Below are positions 26,887-36,112 of a stretch of 64,000 nucleotides of DNA, piece by piece (positions within the stretch are counted from its first letter, which is position 1; each line of letters opens with the position of its first letter). Source of the stretch: Saprospiraceae bacterium (GTDB lineage Bacteria; Bacteroidota; Bacteroidia; Chitinophagales; Saprospiraceae); the NCBI GenBank assembly GCA_016717655.1, contig JADKFC010000017.1:7386-71385 (forward strand), read 5' to 3'. The notes beneath the pieces are model-generated. The model did not search any database, was not told the origin of the DNA, and saw nothing but the letters and a program-made list of their open reading frames with translations. Both the position numbers and the translations under genes were made by a program.

Positions 26887-27204
26887 TTATTTGGTGCCGC
26901 TCATGGCTTCTAAAAATCCGATAAAGGCATTGGAGCGCAGAAAGAAATAAAAAACGACTAAAAGCAGGGCCAGGATCACAACAACCCTGATATTGGATTG
27001 GCGGGCCTGGGTCCGGTAGCCGGGTCTGGAGCCTGCAGATTTGGAACGAAAGCCGGATTTAATCCGGGATTTCATACCTTCCATTCCGCCGCTCTTGGCA
27101 GCACCAAACTTGGCATCCAGTTTTTCTTTCTCCGGATCGTAATATAGGGGTGTGTAGTCAAAGCCCATTGGCTTGGGCCGATGACCAAATCCAAACAATG
27201 CCAT
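26887..27204 (-). CDS. Small membrane protein with C-terminal anchor, unknown function
   Basis: 105 residues from the ATG at 27204; a longer frame from 27255 would add an unlikely hydrophobic leader. The N-terminal half is hydrophilic (FGHRPKPMGFDYTPLYYDPE), the middle is basic with Ser/Arg/Gly (SRIKSGFRSKSAGSRPGYR), and one membrane helix (VVVILALLLVVFYFFL) lies near residue 80. It looks like a tail-anchored protein. I know of similar short uncharacterised proteins in Bacteroidota next to mutL but cannot give a function. Sixteen bases separate it from mutL, so cotranscription is likely. Confidence 0.7.
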   Translation of the reverse strand: MALFGFGHRPKPMGFDYTPLYYDPEKEKLDAKFGAAKSGGMEGMKSRIKSGFRSKSAGSRPGYRTQARQSNIRVVVILALLLVVFYFFLRSNAFIGFLEAMSGTK

Positions 27205-27308
27205 GGAATTAATTTCCCGCAAATTTACAACATTTATAGCCACCGCGCCAATCAATTAGACGGGCGCACCACTATAAAAGACAGACAGAAAAAGGTAAGG
27301 ACTTATAT

Positions 27309-28302
27309 TTAGCCGAGTTTGGCCAATTCACCCTTCAAGTGGTCGATGACATTGACTTCCAGGGCATCTACACCCCTCAGTTCTGCGAGATACCAGCTTA
27401 CCCAGTCGCCCAGATGTACAAAGTACATTGACTTTTCGACCAGACTTTGTCCTTTGGAATAGATTTCAATGATTGAGTCACAGTATTTGGAGATCACCTC
27501 TTTGTTGATGTCCATTCTTACCGCATTTCTTCTGAAATCGTCTTTGTTGCGGAAGTAAATCACGGCAATGTTATCATAAACGTCTTTCCATCCCACCAGT
27601 TCGTTGTGGTTCATTTCAGGAATTACGTGGTGCCAGGCCAGAAACTTTGAATTTTCATTGATCTGTTGTCTGAACCTCACAGCTACCGCTTCCATCCTGT
27701 CGGAAGTATAAATTACCGGTATTTTTCCTTTGATCAGGGCAGCAATTTTTTCAGCCTTGTTTTTGATTTCGTCCTGATCGTACTTGATCAGATCAATGGA
27801 AGATTTGATTTGATCGATGGTTGTGCGTCCGATGATGTTGAGCTTATACAGCACATACAGTTGTTGAACCAGCGAATATCCCAGACAAGCACGTGGAGAT
27901 GGCCAGTCGCCCGGCATCTGTATGTAATCATAAGCCCTTTCTTTGGCCAAAGCAATCAGCTTACCACCACCAGAGATACAAACTATTTTTGCTCCTGGAG
28001 TCAGCCACCTGGGCCAGCGCAGAGAGGGTTTCTTCAGTATTGCCTGAGTAAGAAGAGGCTATGTACAAGGTGTTTTTATCAACGAAGGCCGGACTGTCGT
28101 ATCCCTTGCCTATGATATAGGGGAGCTTACATTCTCCTACGATAAATTCAGCTACAAAGTTGGCGCCGATGCCTGAGCCGCCCATACCTGCTACATACAC
28201 TTTATTGATTTCCTGAGTATGCGCTTTGATAGTGGCATTTTCTCCAATTTCCAGTGCTTCTGTCAGCTGGGCGGGGAAACGTTCGATCAATTGATCCATC
28301 AT
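27309..28302 (-). pseudogene. Bifunctional phosphoglucose/phosphomannose isomerase (SIS domain), frameshifted
   Basis: The N-terminal part (27961-28302) has the SIS-domain sequence KVYVAGMGGSGIGANFVAEF and ASSYSGNTEETLSALAQVAD. Then an extra base shifts the frame to a stop after LYLWWW. In the other frame the protein continues as GAKIVCISGGGKLIALAKERAYD and to a normal C-terminus at 27309. The break is at plus-strand 27996-27998 (TGG in CTCCTGGAGTC); removing one G restores the frame as Asp-Ser-Gly-Ala. The enzyme interconverts glucose-6-P/fructose-6-P and mannose-6-P. As a central sugar enzyme it would be costly to lose unless another isomerase exists. Confidence 0.85.
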
Positions 28303-28333
28303 GATAAAGAAAAGTTTTGAAACATATAATATG

Positions 28334-28341
28334 CAAAAGTA
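28334..28341 (-). promoter_or_regulatory. -7 promoter element of the isomerase gene
   Basis: On the minus strand this reads TACTTTTG, matching TAnnTTTG, 31 bases before the ATG. A TTTG about 22 bases upstream may be the -33 element. Confidence 0.5.
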
Positions 28342-28476
28342 CTCATTACAACTGACAAGTCGACCAAATTTTATTCTGAATTGTTTAAATTATGCTGTAA
28401 TAACTGTTAATAAATGTTGAATATTTGTGATTTTCATATAAGATATTTTATTTTTTAGCCAAAGCAAAGAAAATAC

Positions 28477-28484
28477 TAATTTTG
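28477..28484 (+). promoter_or_regulatory. -7 promoter element directly before the TsaC/Sua5 gene
   Basis: TAATTTTG matches TAnnTTTG and ends four bases before the ATG at 28489. If used, transcription would begin at or next to the start codon, giving a leaderless or almost leaderless mRNA. Confidence 0.5.
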
Positions 28485-28488
28485 TTGC

Positions 28489-29448
28489 ATGATAGGCAAT
28501 GATGTTTGGCAGGCTGCTGCTTTCCTTAGACAGGGAAAATTGGTGGCCATACCCACAGAAACGGTTTATGGCCTGGCAGGAAATGCACTCGACGGCGGTG
28601 CGGTGGCCTCTATTTTTGAAACCAAGGGCAGGCCAAGCTTCAACCCATTGATTGTCCATGTGGCAGCCATTGATGAAATCTCTAAATATGTCAAAGAATT
28701 GGATGACCGGCTTTGGCACCTGGCACAAAAATTTATGCCGGGTCCTATGACCCTGCTCTTGCCTAAAAAAGACATCATTCCTGACATCGTTACGGCGGGT
28801 AGCGACAGGGTAGCCATCAGGGTACCCGACCACCCCCTGACCCATGAATTGTTGAGCCAGCTCGAATTTCCTCTGGCAGCACCCAGCGCCAACCCATTTG
28901 GATACATTAGCCCTACCACCGCCTTTCACGTAGCACAACAACTGGGAGAAAAAATAGCCTACATCCTGGATGGAGGGCCCTGCAAGGTGGGTCTGGAAAG
29001 CACCATTGCGGGCATTGAAAACGATAAGCTGATCATATACCGCAAAGGAGGGCTGGCCATTGAAGACATCGAACACGAAGCCGGAGAGGTAACCGTTAGG
29101 GAACATTCTTCCTCCTCGCCAGAGGCCCCGGGTATGTTGTCTGCCCACTACGCTCCCGGCAAACCACTGGTGATGGGCAAGTTGGATGAGCTGGTAACTT
29201 TAAACAAGGGTAAGAAGATAGCGATCATCAGTTTCAGGGAAACAGAAGGGATGGAGGCCGATTTTATAAAAGTACTGTCACCGGGTGGGGATTTGAAAGA
29301 GGCGGCACAAAAGCTCTTTAGGGTATTGAGAGAATGTGACGAACTACCGGTGGATATAATTCTGGCAGAATGGTTGCCGGAGCAGGGTCTGGGGCGGGCA
29401 ATGAACGACAGATTGCGACGGGCAGCGGTGGGAAGTGCCAACGTATAG
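28489..29448 (+). CDS. L-threonylcarbamoyladenylate synthase, Sua5 type
   Basis: 319 residues. Makes threonylcarbamoyl-AMP from threonine, bicarbonate and ATP for the t6A37 modification of ANN-decoding tRNAs. The YrdC domain is residues about 1-200: GKLVAIPTETVYGLAGNA, KGRPSFNPLIVHV, PGPMTLLLPK, RVPDHPL and LAAPSANPFGYISPTTA are all family motifs. A linker and the Sua5 C-terminal domain follow (APGMLSAHYAPGKPL near residue 215). It is monocistronic and divergent from the isomerase. The length distinguishes it from the short TsaC form. Confidence 0.94.
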   Translation: MIGNDVWQAAAFLRQGKLVAIPTETVYGLAGNALDGGAVASIFETKGRPSFNPLIVHVAAIDEISKYVKELDDRLWHLAQKFMPGPMTLLLPKKDIIPDIVTAGSDRVAIRVPDHPLTHELLSQLEFPLAAPSANPFGYISPTTAFHVAQQLGEKIAYILDGGPCKVGLESTIAGIENDKLIIYRKGGLAIEDIEHEAGEVTVREHSSSSPEAPGMLSAHYAPGKPLVMGKLDELVTLNKGKKIAIISFRETEGMEADFIKVLSPGGDLKEAAQKLFRVLRECDELPVDIILAEWLPEQGLGRAMNDRLRRAAVGSANV

Positions 29449-29510
29449 AAAAATAACTAATATATAAGCCCCCCTTTTTGTTAATGTTTTCTTATCCATC
29501 ACACTTTTTT

Positions 29511-29533
29511 GTACAAAGCTGTTAACTTTGTAC
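29511..29533 (+). promoter_or_regulatory. Perfect palindrome overlapping a promoter before the thioredoxin-like gene
   Basis: GTACAAAG (29511-29518) and CTTTGTAC (29526-29533) are perfect 8-bp arms around CTGTTAA. The right arm overlaps TAACTTTG (29523-29530), a TAnnTTTG match. This looks like an operator for a dimeric regulator of the downstream gene. No regulator is assigned. Confidence 0.5.
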
Positions 29534-29575
29534 TTTTATGGCGTCTTATAAAAATCATCATTTATAATCATTGAA

Positions 29576-30100
29576 ATGTCAAGAATCGTATTCACCTTTT
29601 TATTATTTGCGGCAAGCCTTTTGACAACACAGGCCAATGCCCAATCTACAGGTGTAAATCCTGTAAGCACAGATGTTTATACAGCAGAAAATCCAGGATG
29701 GTTGACCAATTTGGATGAGGCATATGCGCTCTCAAAAAAAACAGGAAAACCCATCATGGCCAACTTCACAGGAAGCGATTGGTGCGGCTGGTGTAAAAAA
29801 CTCACAGCAAGCGTTTTTTCTCAACCTGAGTTCAAGACCTGGGCAGATAAAAATGTGGTTTTGTTGGAACTTGATTTTCCAAGAAGGAAAACCATTCCTG
29901 ACCACATCAAACAACAAAATGCCAGCTTGCAACAAGCCTTCCAGGTTTCAGGCTACCCAACTGTATGGGTGTTTGACCTTGACAAAAACGAAAAAGACAA
30001 TAACTACAGCGTTGGTGCATTGGGTAAAACCGGATATTCACCTTCTGTAACTGAGTTTACACAAGGCGTTGACCAAATGCTGGTAAGTAGAAAAAAATAA
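29576..30100 (+). CDS. Periplasmic thioredoxin-fold protein (WCGWC)
   Basis: 174 residues. Signal peptide ends near residue 22 (QANAQ). The thioredoxin domain carries TGSDWCGWCKKL with Cys70 and Cys73, and the cis-Pro region VSGYPTVWVFD. This is the DUF255/thioredoxin-7 style seen in exported Bacteroidota proteins. Probably a periplasmic disulfide reductase or isomerase; partners are unknown. The gene has a palindrome-containing promoter and ends with a strong terminator, so it is monocistronic. Confidence 0.9.
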   Translation: MSRIVFTFLLFAASLLTTQANAQSTGVNPVSTDVYTAENPGWLTNLDEAYALSKKTGKPIMANFTGSDWCGWCKKLTASVFSQPEFKTWADKNVVLLELDFPRRKTIPDHIKQQNASLQQAFQVSGYPTVWVFDLDKNEKDNNYSVGALGKTGYSPSVTEFTQGVDQMLVSRKK

Positions 30101-30122
30101 GTAATCACCATTACTAAAAAGC

Positions 30123-30152
30123 AAAGCAGGGTGTTTTCATCCTGCTTTTTTT
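30123..30152 (+). terminator. Rho-independent terminator after the thioredoxin-like gene
   Basis: AAAGCAGG (30123-30130) pairs with CCTGCTTT (30141-30148) around a 10-base loop, followed by more T. The T-run ends where the next gene's ATG (30153) begins, so that gene needs another promoter or reads through. Confidence 0.8.
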
Positions 30153-31148
30153 ATGTCTGACATGGAGGAAAAGCTTAAGATTTACACCATCCAAAACGAA
30201 GCCGGAATGAGGGCGGAGATCCTCAACTATGGGGCTACCATCATGTCTTAGTGGGTGCCCGACAGATTGGGGAATTTGTATGATGTGTTATTGGGATACC
30301 AGCACCCTACATCTTATTTACAGACCCACAATCCCTATTTTAATTGTGCAGTGGGCCGGTATGCCAACCGAATTAAAAACGGATGTTTTGAACTCAAACA
30401 AATAGCCTATGCCTTAGACACTGGAGGTCAAAAACACTCTCTTCACAGTGGGCCCATGGGATTTGATAAAAAATTATGGCAGCTGGTTGAACAGTCAAAT
30501 AATGAAATTACCCTGGGCTTGGTCAGTGAAGAAGGAGAAGGTGGTTATCCCGGAAGGCTAGATGTTAAGTTAATATATAGACTCACACAAAACAATGTGC
30601 TGCACATAAGATATGTTTCAAGCTGTGATCAGGATTGTCCGGTTAATCTTACTTTTCATGGCTATTTCAACCTGGGTGGAAAAGGTACCGGCGGTCATCA
30701 ATTAAGCATTGATGCAATGTCTTATCTGGAAGTGGATGGTGATTTGATTCCTTCGGGCCGCACCCTAAGTGTGGAAAATTCAGGGTATGATTTGAGAGAA
30801 GGAAGGCTATTGGCAGAATTGTATGCAGAGGGAATCACCCTGGATCATTGTTATGTCGTAAATACCCTAGGGAGTCTGCAGCAGGTAGCAAAGCTTGTAG
30901 GCGAACAATTGTCTATGACCGTGCACACCAACCTACCCGGCCTCCAGGTTTATACCGGAAACGGACTGCATCCCGGCATAGAGGGGGTAAAAAAAGCAGG
31001 GGGCTATACAGCCTTCGATGGAGTGTGTCTGGAGGCACAGTATTACCCTGATGCTCCCAATCACCCACATTTTCCTTCTGCTGTCATCAAGGCAGGAGAA
31101 GTGAGAACCGACATTATTGAATACAGTTTTACTTCAATTATGGCCTAG
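30153..31148 (+). pseudogene. Aldose 1-epimerase (GalM-like), interrupted by an in-frame TAG
   Basis: From ATG 30153 the frame encodes the epimerase N-terminus (KIYTIQNEAGMRAEILNYGA), then TAG at 30249-30251 (codon 33), and continues unbroken in the same frame with WVPDRLGNLYDVLLGY to 31148. Later motifs are normal: VGRYANRIKNG, QKHSLHSGP (catalytic His region), LTFHGYFNLGG and the Glu in DGVCLEAQYYPDAPNHP near the C-terminus. A single base change from TTG (Leu) to TAG explains the lesion. The enzyme interconverts alpha and beta hexose anomers in the cytoplasm. A shorter protein starting at TTG 30255 would lack the first strands. Confidence 0.85.
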
Positions 31149-32325
31149 CCATTGTCTTTTTTGGATTGGATAAATTTGACCAGTCCTTCAATTTGAATCG
31201 CTTCCTGTCCTTGTTTCTTTTTCGCTTCTTCTAAGGCTTCTGTTGACACTTTTAAAGCTTTGTCAACTTCACCGGCATCGAGCAGGGTTCTGGTATAAAA
31301 ATACAGGTTGTCGTAATTGGGCTGGATGTCATAAGCTTCCTGAGCCAGAGCGATGGCTTTTTTAACCACCTTAGGATCGTCTTTATAGTTTTTGCAGATA
31401 TCTTCAGCAACAAAACGCAAAGTTTTGTAATCGTCTTTGGCTGCTTTTTAGCCAGCTGATCTGCCGCTTTGAGGTAGGCATCTTTTTGGTGAAAAGTCTG
31501 GTAGTAAGACATCTCTGAAGAATACCTAAACATCGCAGCATCTGCTGTGAGAGACTTGTCGGATTTCGTTAAAGCTTCCTGAAAAAGTTCAGGACTGTCA
31601 TATTCAATAGACTTTTGGATGGTTGCCTTACAAGCTGCTTTTATTTTTTCGTTGTAGGCTTCTTCACCCACCAATTTGATTACCTCTTTTTTTCGGGCTA
31701 CCACACCTTCAAAAAGGCGGGTATCCGCCTCGGTAGCCGCTTCAAATTGAAACACCAGGAGCTGATCTTCGGTTAGCTCAGGATTGCTCTGTAGGTAGTC
31801 GTTGGCAATTTTCAGACTGGGCTTGCCGGCATTGTTTAATGCCTTGATGTATTTCAACATAAAGTCGTAATCTCGTTTACCACCTTCGTACTCTTTAGCC
31901 ATTTCCTCTGAGTTGTCATTTTTGAGCAATACTTCTTTGGCAAGTCGGAGCAAACCTTCTGCCTGTTGACCGCCTACTACTTTTTTGATCACCTTGCCCT
32001 TGGTATCAATGAAGAACAGAGTGGGGTATGCACTGACGGGGTAGAGGCCTTCAAAATCTCTTCCATCCGGAGTTTCCATGTCCAACTTCAAATTGATAAA
32101 GTTTTCATTAAAAAACTTTCCCACATCATCGCGGGTGAAAACATTTTTGGCCATCGATTTGCAGGGGCCGCACCATTGGGCAAAGGCATCTACAAAGAGG
32201 GGTTTGTCAGATGATTTGGCTTTTTCCAAAGCCAGCTTCCAGGTTGTTTCTTCAAATTTAATGCCCTGGGCGTTGATTGGAAGTTGAATGGACAACAGGC
32301 CTAAAATAAAAATGATTGCTCTCAT
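31145..32325 (-). pseudogene. Exported thioredoxin-fold protein with helical repeats, frameshifted
   Basis: Signal peptide (about 1-19), then a thioredoxin domain with FAQWCGPCKSM (Cys52, Cys55) and VSAYPTLFFID, then a TPR-like helical region. The frame from 32325 turns into nonsense after ADQLAKK and stops at 31252. The true sequence continues in another frame as AAKDDYKTLRFVAEDICKNY... to 31145. The break is in a run of five T at 31446-31450 (plus strand); one more base restores the frame. Intact length would be about 393 residues. The domain order resembles Bacteroidota periplasmic thioredoxin-like proteins; substrate unknown. Converges with the epimerase gene (4-base overlap). Confidence 0.85.
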
Positions 32326-32555
32326 GTTAAAGGTTCAATTTCGGAATACAAAGATGCGGTATTGCGGGCAAATAGTCAAAGACTACCGACACGGGGTCCG
32401 CATTTTAACGGATGTTTATGAATTGGTGAGCCGGTTTCCACTTGCAGCATTTTGCAGGGCAGAGGCTCAAAAGTATTTTAACAATGGATCTTCCTATAAC
32501 AGCTAAGTTAACGGTAATGGACAGAATGGGGAGGCTTTGACGAATCAAGGCTTAT

Positions 32556-33734
32556 TTATTTTTGTGTGCAAAGGGCATTGATATGGGCATTGGCGGGTTC
32601 GTAGCCCAACTTTGAAGCCTGCTTCATGGCTTCACAGGCATCTGTTATCTTTTCTAACTTGGTCAACACGTTGGCCAGATTAAAATAAGCCTCTGCAAAC
32701 TCTGGTTTGAGATGGGTGGCGGTTTTGAAATCCTCTTCCGCATTTTCGTAATTCTCACTTTGCAAATAGGCCAGCCCTCTGTTGAGAAAGTAGTCTGGAT
32801 TTTTTGCATTTTTTTTGATGAGGTTAGAATAATCGACGATGGCCTCATCAAACTTTTTGAGTTGCAGACTTACCATGGCCTTGTTGGTCAAAGAGGCTTC
32901 GTGCTCCGGCTGTATTTGTAAGGCGAGGGCAAAATCGGTATTGGCACCACTGAGATCTTCTATTTGCATTTTAGAATAACCGCGATAGTAATAATACTCT
33001 GCCTGGTTGGAGTTGTTTTTGATGGCTGCTGAAAAGTCAGCAACGGCTTCAGCATATTTTTCAATTTTCAAATAGCTTTTACCCCTGTTCTCGTAAAGTT
33101 CACTTTTGGTAGGCTGGTAATTGATGGCTTCTGTAAAGCTGGTTATAGCTTCCTGATACTGGCCCAATTTGTAGTAACACAAGCCTCTGTTGTACATGGC
33201 GTTGTATTGGGTGGGTTTGAGTTTGATTACTTCGTTGTAGTCGTCAATGGCCAGCTCATAATTTTCAAGCTTTTGTTGGATAACACCTCTGTTGAGAAAG
33301 GCCGCATCCAGCGACCTGTCTTGCGAGAGGGCTGTATTAAAAGATTTTAAGGCGGCCTTGGTCTCTCCGGTTTTCATTTCTGCAAATCCTTTGTACTGCC
33401 AGGCTTTGGCAAACTTCGGATCCAGGCTCACTACCTTTACATAGTCAGTAAGGGCGCCTTTGTAATCCTCCAGGTTGAGTCGGGTATTGCCCCTGTTGTA
33501 ATAGGCTTTGGTGTAAGAAGGATCAAGTGCTATTGCCTTAGAATAGGAAACAATGGCATTTTCATAAGCCTTGGCATTAAAATGGGCAATGGCTTCGTTA
33601 AAGGCGGTAACTGCTTCCGGAATTTGAGATTGGGCCGTGAGTTGTGAATGACGACAAAGCCCTAACAACATTACCAGGATGACCAGGCTTATCCTCCCTC
33701 CGATTGACAATTTACCGCTAGACATGCTAAACAT
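32556..33734 (-). CDS. Tetratricopeptide-repeat protein, exported
   Basis: 392 residues from the ATG at 33734; ATG 33725 is an alternative and a longer frame to 33812 adds an unlikely leader. A hydrophobic segment (LVILVMLLGLC) ending near TAQSQ acts as signal peptide. The rest is about ten TPR units of 34 residues (for example AYYNRGNTRLNLEDYKGALT, AMYNRGLCYYKLGQYQEAIT), a protein-binding scaffold. No enzymatic domain is present. The gene stands alone. Partners cannot be predicted from context. Confidence 0.88.
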   Translation of the reverse strand: MFSMSSGKLSIGGRISLVILVMLLGLCRHSQLTAQSQIPEAVTAFNEAIAHFNAKAYENAIVSYSKAIALDPSYTKAYYNRGNTRLNLEDYKGALTDYVKVVSLDPKFAKAWQYKGFAEMKTGETKAALKSFNTALSQDRSLDAAFLNRGVIQQKLENYELAIDDYNEVIKLKPTQYNAMYNRGLCYYKLGQYQEAITSFTEAINYQPTKSELYENRGKSYLKIEKYAEAVADFSAAIKNNSNQAEYYYYRGYSKMQIEDLSGANTDFALALQIQPEHEASLTNKAMVSLQLKKFDEAIVDYSNLIKKNAKNPDYFLNRGLAYLQSENYENAEEDFKTATHLKPEFAEAYFNLANVLTKLEKITDACEAMKQASKLGYEPANAHINALCTQK

Positions 33735-33871
33735 ATTAAAAATATATTTAATATAACAAATATTGAGCCAGAAGCTCTTTTCTAAAGCCAGATAACGCAT
33801 TAAAAGCAACAAATACTATTAAGCTTTTGCTAAAAGAATGAAAAGAAGCATGAATTGTGACCCCTAACGTA

Positions 33872-34336
33872 TTAATTCTCAACTTTTGCGATGCTCAATT
33901 GAAGGGCTTCAATGCCTTTAATGGTATCCAGACGAGAATGTTGGGCCACGGTAATGGTGTAATTGCCCTTTTTGGGGAATCTAAAATTCTCCTGTATCAA
34001 AATGGGTACCGCACAGTGATCTGAACTGCATTTTCCATGCCACTCACCGCCAGGGGTGCTCACTTCCAGTGATACCACATCTTTTTCCAACTTCCCATCC
34101 GGAAAGAGGGTATTGATCATAACATACAGGTTTTGGTACCGGTATGAATCTAACGCATCAACGCGCAAGACCATGTCATAATTTTGGGCAGTGTCTTCGA
34201 TGGCTACCTGATACTTTACGCTGTCTGCCACGGTCCAACCGACCACCGGCAAATTGATTTTTTCCTCAAAGAGGATATCCGAATGGCAGGCGGAGAGGCC
34301 TACGGCCAGGATAAATAAAATCAGGGCCGTTCTCAT
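33872..34336 (-). CDS. gldH: Gliding motility lipoprotein GldH
   Basis: 154 residues with lipoprotein signal (LSAC, Cys17). The pattern matches GldH: a DSVKYQVAIEDTAQNYDMVL region, YRYQNLYVMINTLFPDGKL, then SLEVSTPGGEWHGKC and FRFPKKGNYTITVAQHSR. In Flavobacterium johnsoniae GldH is needed for gliding and is linked to the type IX secretion apparatus. Two proteins with T9SS sorting domains elsewhere in the window agree with that. The ATG overlaps the dnaJ stop by four bases, so it is the last gene of a grpE-dnaJ-gldH operon. Confidence 0.85.
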   Translation of the reverse strand: MRTALILFILAVGLSACHSDILFEEKINLPVVGWTVADSVKYQVAIEDTAQNYDMVLRVDALDSYRYQNLYVMINTLFPDGKLEKDVVSLEVSTPGGEWHGKCSSDHCAVPILIQENFRFPKKGNYTITVAQHSRLDTIKGIEALQLSIAKVEN

Positions 34337-35429
34337 TGGAACATCTCTTTCATGCGCTCGAAAAAGCCCTTGTCTTCCTTTGTAGGATTGGGTTGGAAGT
34401 TAGGTGCATGTCGCAATTTTTCGAGGATGGCTTTCTCTTCTGCGGTGAGATCCTTTGGGGTCCAGATATTGATGTTGATCAACTGATCGCCCCTGCCGTA
34501 TTCCTGTACAGAAGGAAGTCCCTTGCCTTTAAGTCGCAATATTTTACCAGCCTGGGTTGCTGCGGGTATCTTCACCTTTACCCTGCCGTCCAGTGTTGGT
34601 ACTTCCACAGAGGTGCCCAGGGCAGCATCTGCAAAATTGATGTAACAATCGTGGATGATGTTCATACCATCGCGTGTGAAATGGTCGTGGGCTTGTTCTT
34701 CGATGGTGATAAGCAGATCGCCGGCCGGGCCACCACTTTTACCGGCATTGCCCTTGCCACGCATTGATAGTTGCATGCCTCCTTCAACACCTGCAGGTAT
34801 ATCGATGTCGATGGTTTCTGCATCGTGGGTCACGCCTTCTCCTTTACAAACGTGGCAGGTAGCGGTTACTGATTTACCGGCACCGTGACAAGTAGGACAA
34901 ACCGCCGTGGTCTGCATTTGACCCAAAAAAGTATTTCTCACCTGTCTCACATAGCCCGAGCCCTGGCAGGTACCACAGGTTTTTACCGAGTTGGCATCTT
35001 TGGCACCTGTACCGGCACAGTTATGGCATTTTACCTGCTTTTTGACTTTGATTTTTTTATTTACTCCCGTAGCTATTTCTTCGAGGGTAAGGGCTACCTT
35101 GATGCGTAGATTGGTACCTTTTTGACCGGTTTGTCCGGTTCTGCGACCGCCTCCTCCTCCAAAAAAACTGGAGAAGGGTCCGCCGTCATCACCAAAGATA
35201 TCTCCAAACTGAGAGAAGATATCATCCGGTCGTACCTGGCTCTTTTGTCGGCGTCGCTAAGTACTTCATAGGCCTCAGCTGCCTCCTTAAACTTGTCTTC
35301 GGCTGCCTTATCTCCCGGATTTCTGTCCGGGTGGTACTTCATGGCAACCTTGCGGTAAGCCTTTTTGATGGCATCCGCGTCTGCATTTTTGGGAACCTCC
35401 AGGATTTCGTAATAATCTCTTTTTGTCAT
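34333..35429 (-). pseudogene. dnaJ: Molecular chaperone DnaJ, interrupted with loss of the start of the G/F region
   Basis: The J domain is intact from 35429 (DYYEILEVPKNADADAIKKA, HPDRNPGD with the HPD motif). After KRARYDR the frame is wrong and stops at 35094. The remainder is in another frame: DDIFSQFGDIFGDDGG, the substrate domain, four zinc motifs (CHNCAGTG, CGTCQGSG, CPTCHGAG, CHVCKGEG) and the C-terminus at 34333. Normally about 20 Gly/Phe-rich residues separate YDQ(Y/F)G from DDIF; they are missing here, so the lesion near 35224-35230 looks like a deletion of roughly 60-70 bases rather than one base. Co-chaperone of DnaK. grpE lies six bases upstream. Confidence 0.88.
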
Positions 35430-35434
35430 GTCTT

Positions 35435-35998
35435 TTATTTTCCGACCACTACTTTGGCGTAACGAATGATCTTGTCATGTAGGTAATAACCTTTTTCTAC
35501 CGTATCAACCACCTTGCCAACCAGATTTTCGGCCGGGGCTGGGATTTCGGTAATGGCTTCGTGTTTTTCAGGATCGAAGGGTTCACCTGTACTGGTCATT
35601 TCTTTCAGACCACGTGCTTCCAGGGTGTTGGCCAATTTGCTGTAAACGAGGTTAACCCCATCAGAAAAGACCTCCGTAGAACCCGGCATTTCAGCTGCTT
35701 TTTTTGCACGATCGAAGTCGTCCAGAACGGGCAACAAGGCCTGTAAGGTATCCTGAGCGGCGGTACGGATGAGGTCCAAACGCTCCTTCATGGTGCGTTT
35801 TTTAAAATTGTCAAATTCAGCAAAAAGCCTCAGGTACTTGTCTCTGGCTTCTTCGAGGTCGGCCTTTAATTTGACCACATCGGAATCAGAGGCGGTTTCT
35901 GTAAAAAAAGCCGCTTCATCTGTTATTTCAGGGTTTTGTACGGGACTGCCCTCGTTTTCCATCAACTCATTGTCATTGTGAAGAGATTCTTCGGTCAT
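35435..35998 (-). CDS. grpE: Nucleotide exchange factor GrpE
   Basis: 187 residues. A disordered acidic N-terminus (about 1-40) leads into the long dimer helix (DLEEARDKYLRLFAEFDNFKKRT) and the C-terminal beta domain with PVLDDFDRAKK, GEPFDPEKHEAI and GYYLHDKIIRYAKVVVGK, the family signature. It releases ADP from DnaK. First gene in the grpE-dnaJ-gldH operon. dnaK is not in the window. The upstream region holds a direct repeat of CAATTTGA (minus strand) separated by CC at about 36050-36070, which may be regulatory. Confidence 0.95.
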   Translation of the reverse strand: MTEESLHNDNELMENEGSPVQNPEITDEAAFFTETASDSDVVKLKADLEEARDKYLRLFAEFDNFKKRTMKERLDLIRTAAQDTLQALLPVLDDFDRAKKAAEMPGSTEVFSDGVNLVYSKLANTLEARGLKEMTSTGEPFDPEKHEAITEIPAPAENLVGKVVDTVEKGYYLHDKIIRYAKVVVGK

Positions 35999-36112
35999 AT
36001 TTTTCTTGTTTTTATACGTCTATTATCCTCCTCAATATACCTGCCAAACATCAAATTGGGTCAAATTGGCATATTTTGACCACAAAGAACCGAAAAAATG
36101 GCATAATAGCGG

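Noticed and set aside
28390..29148. Long minus-strand frame of 252 codons
   Set aside because: It is antisense to the Sua5 gene, which has clear family motifs.
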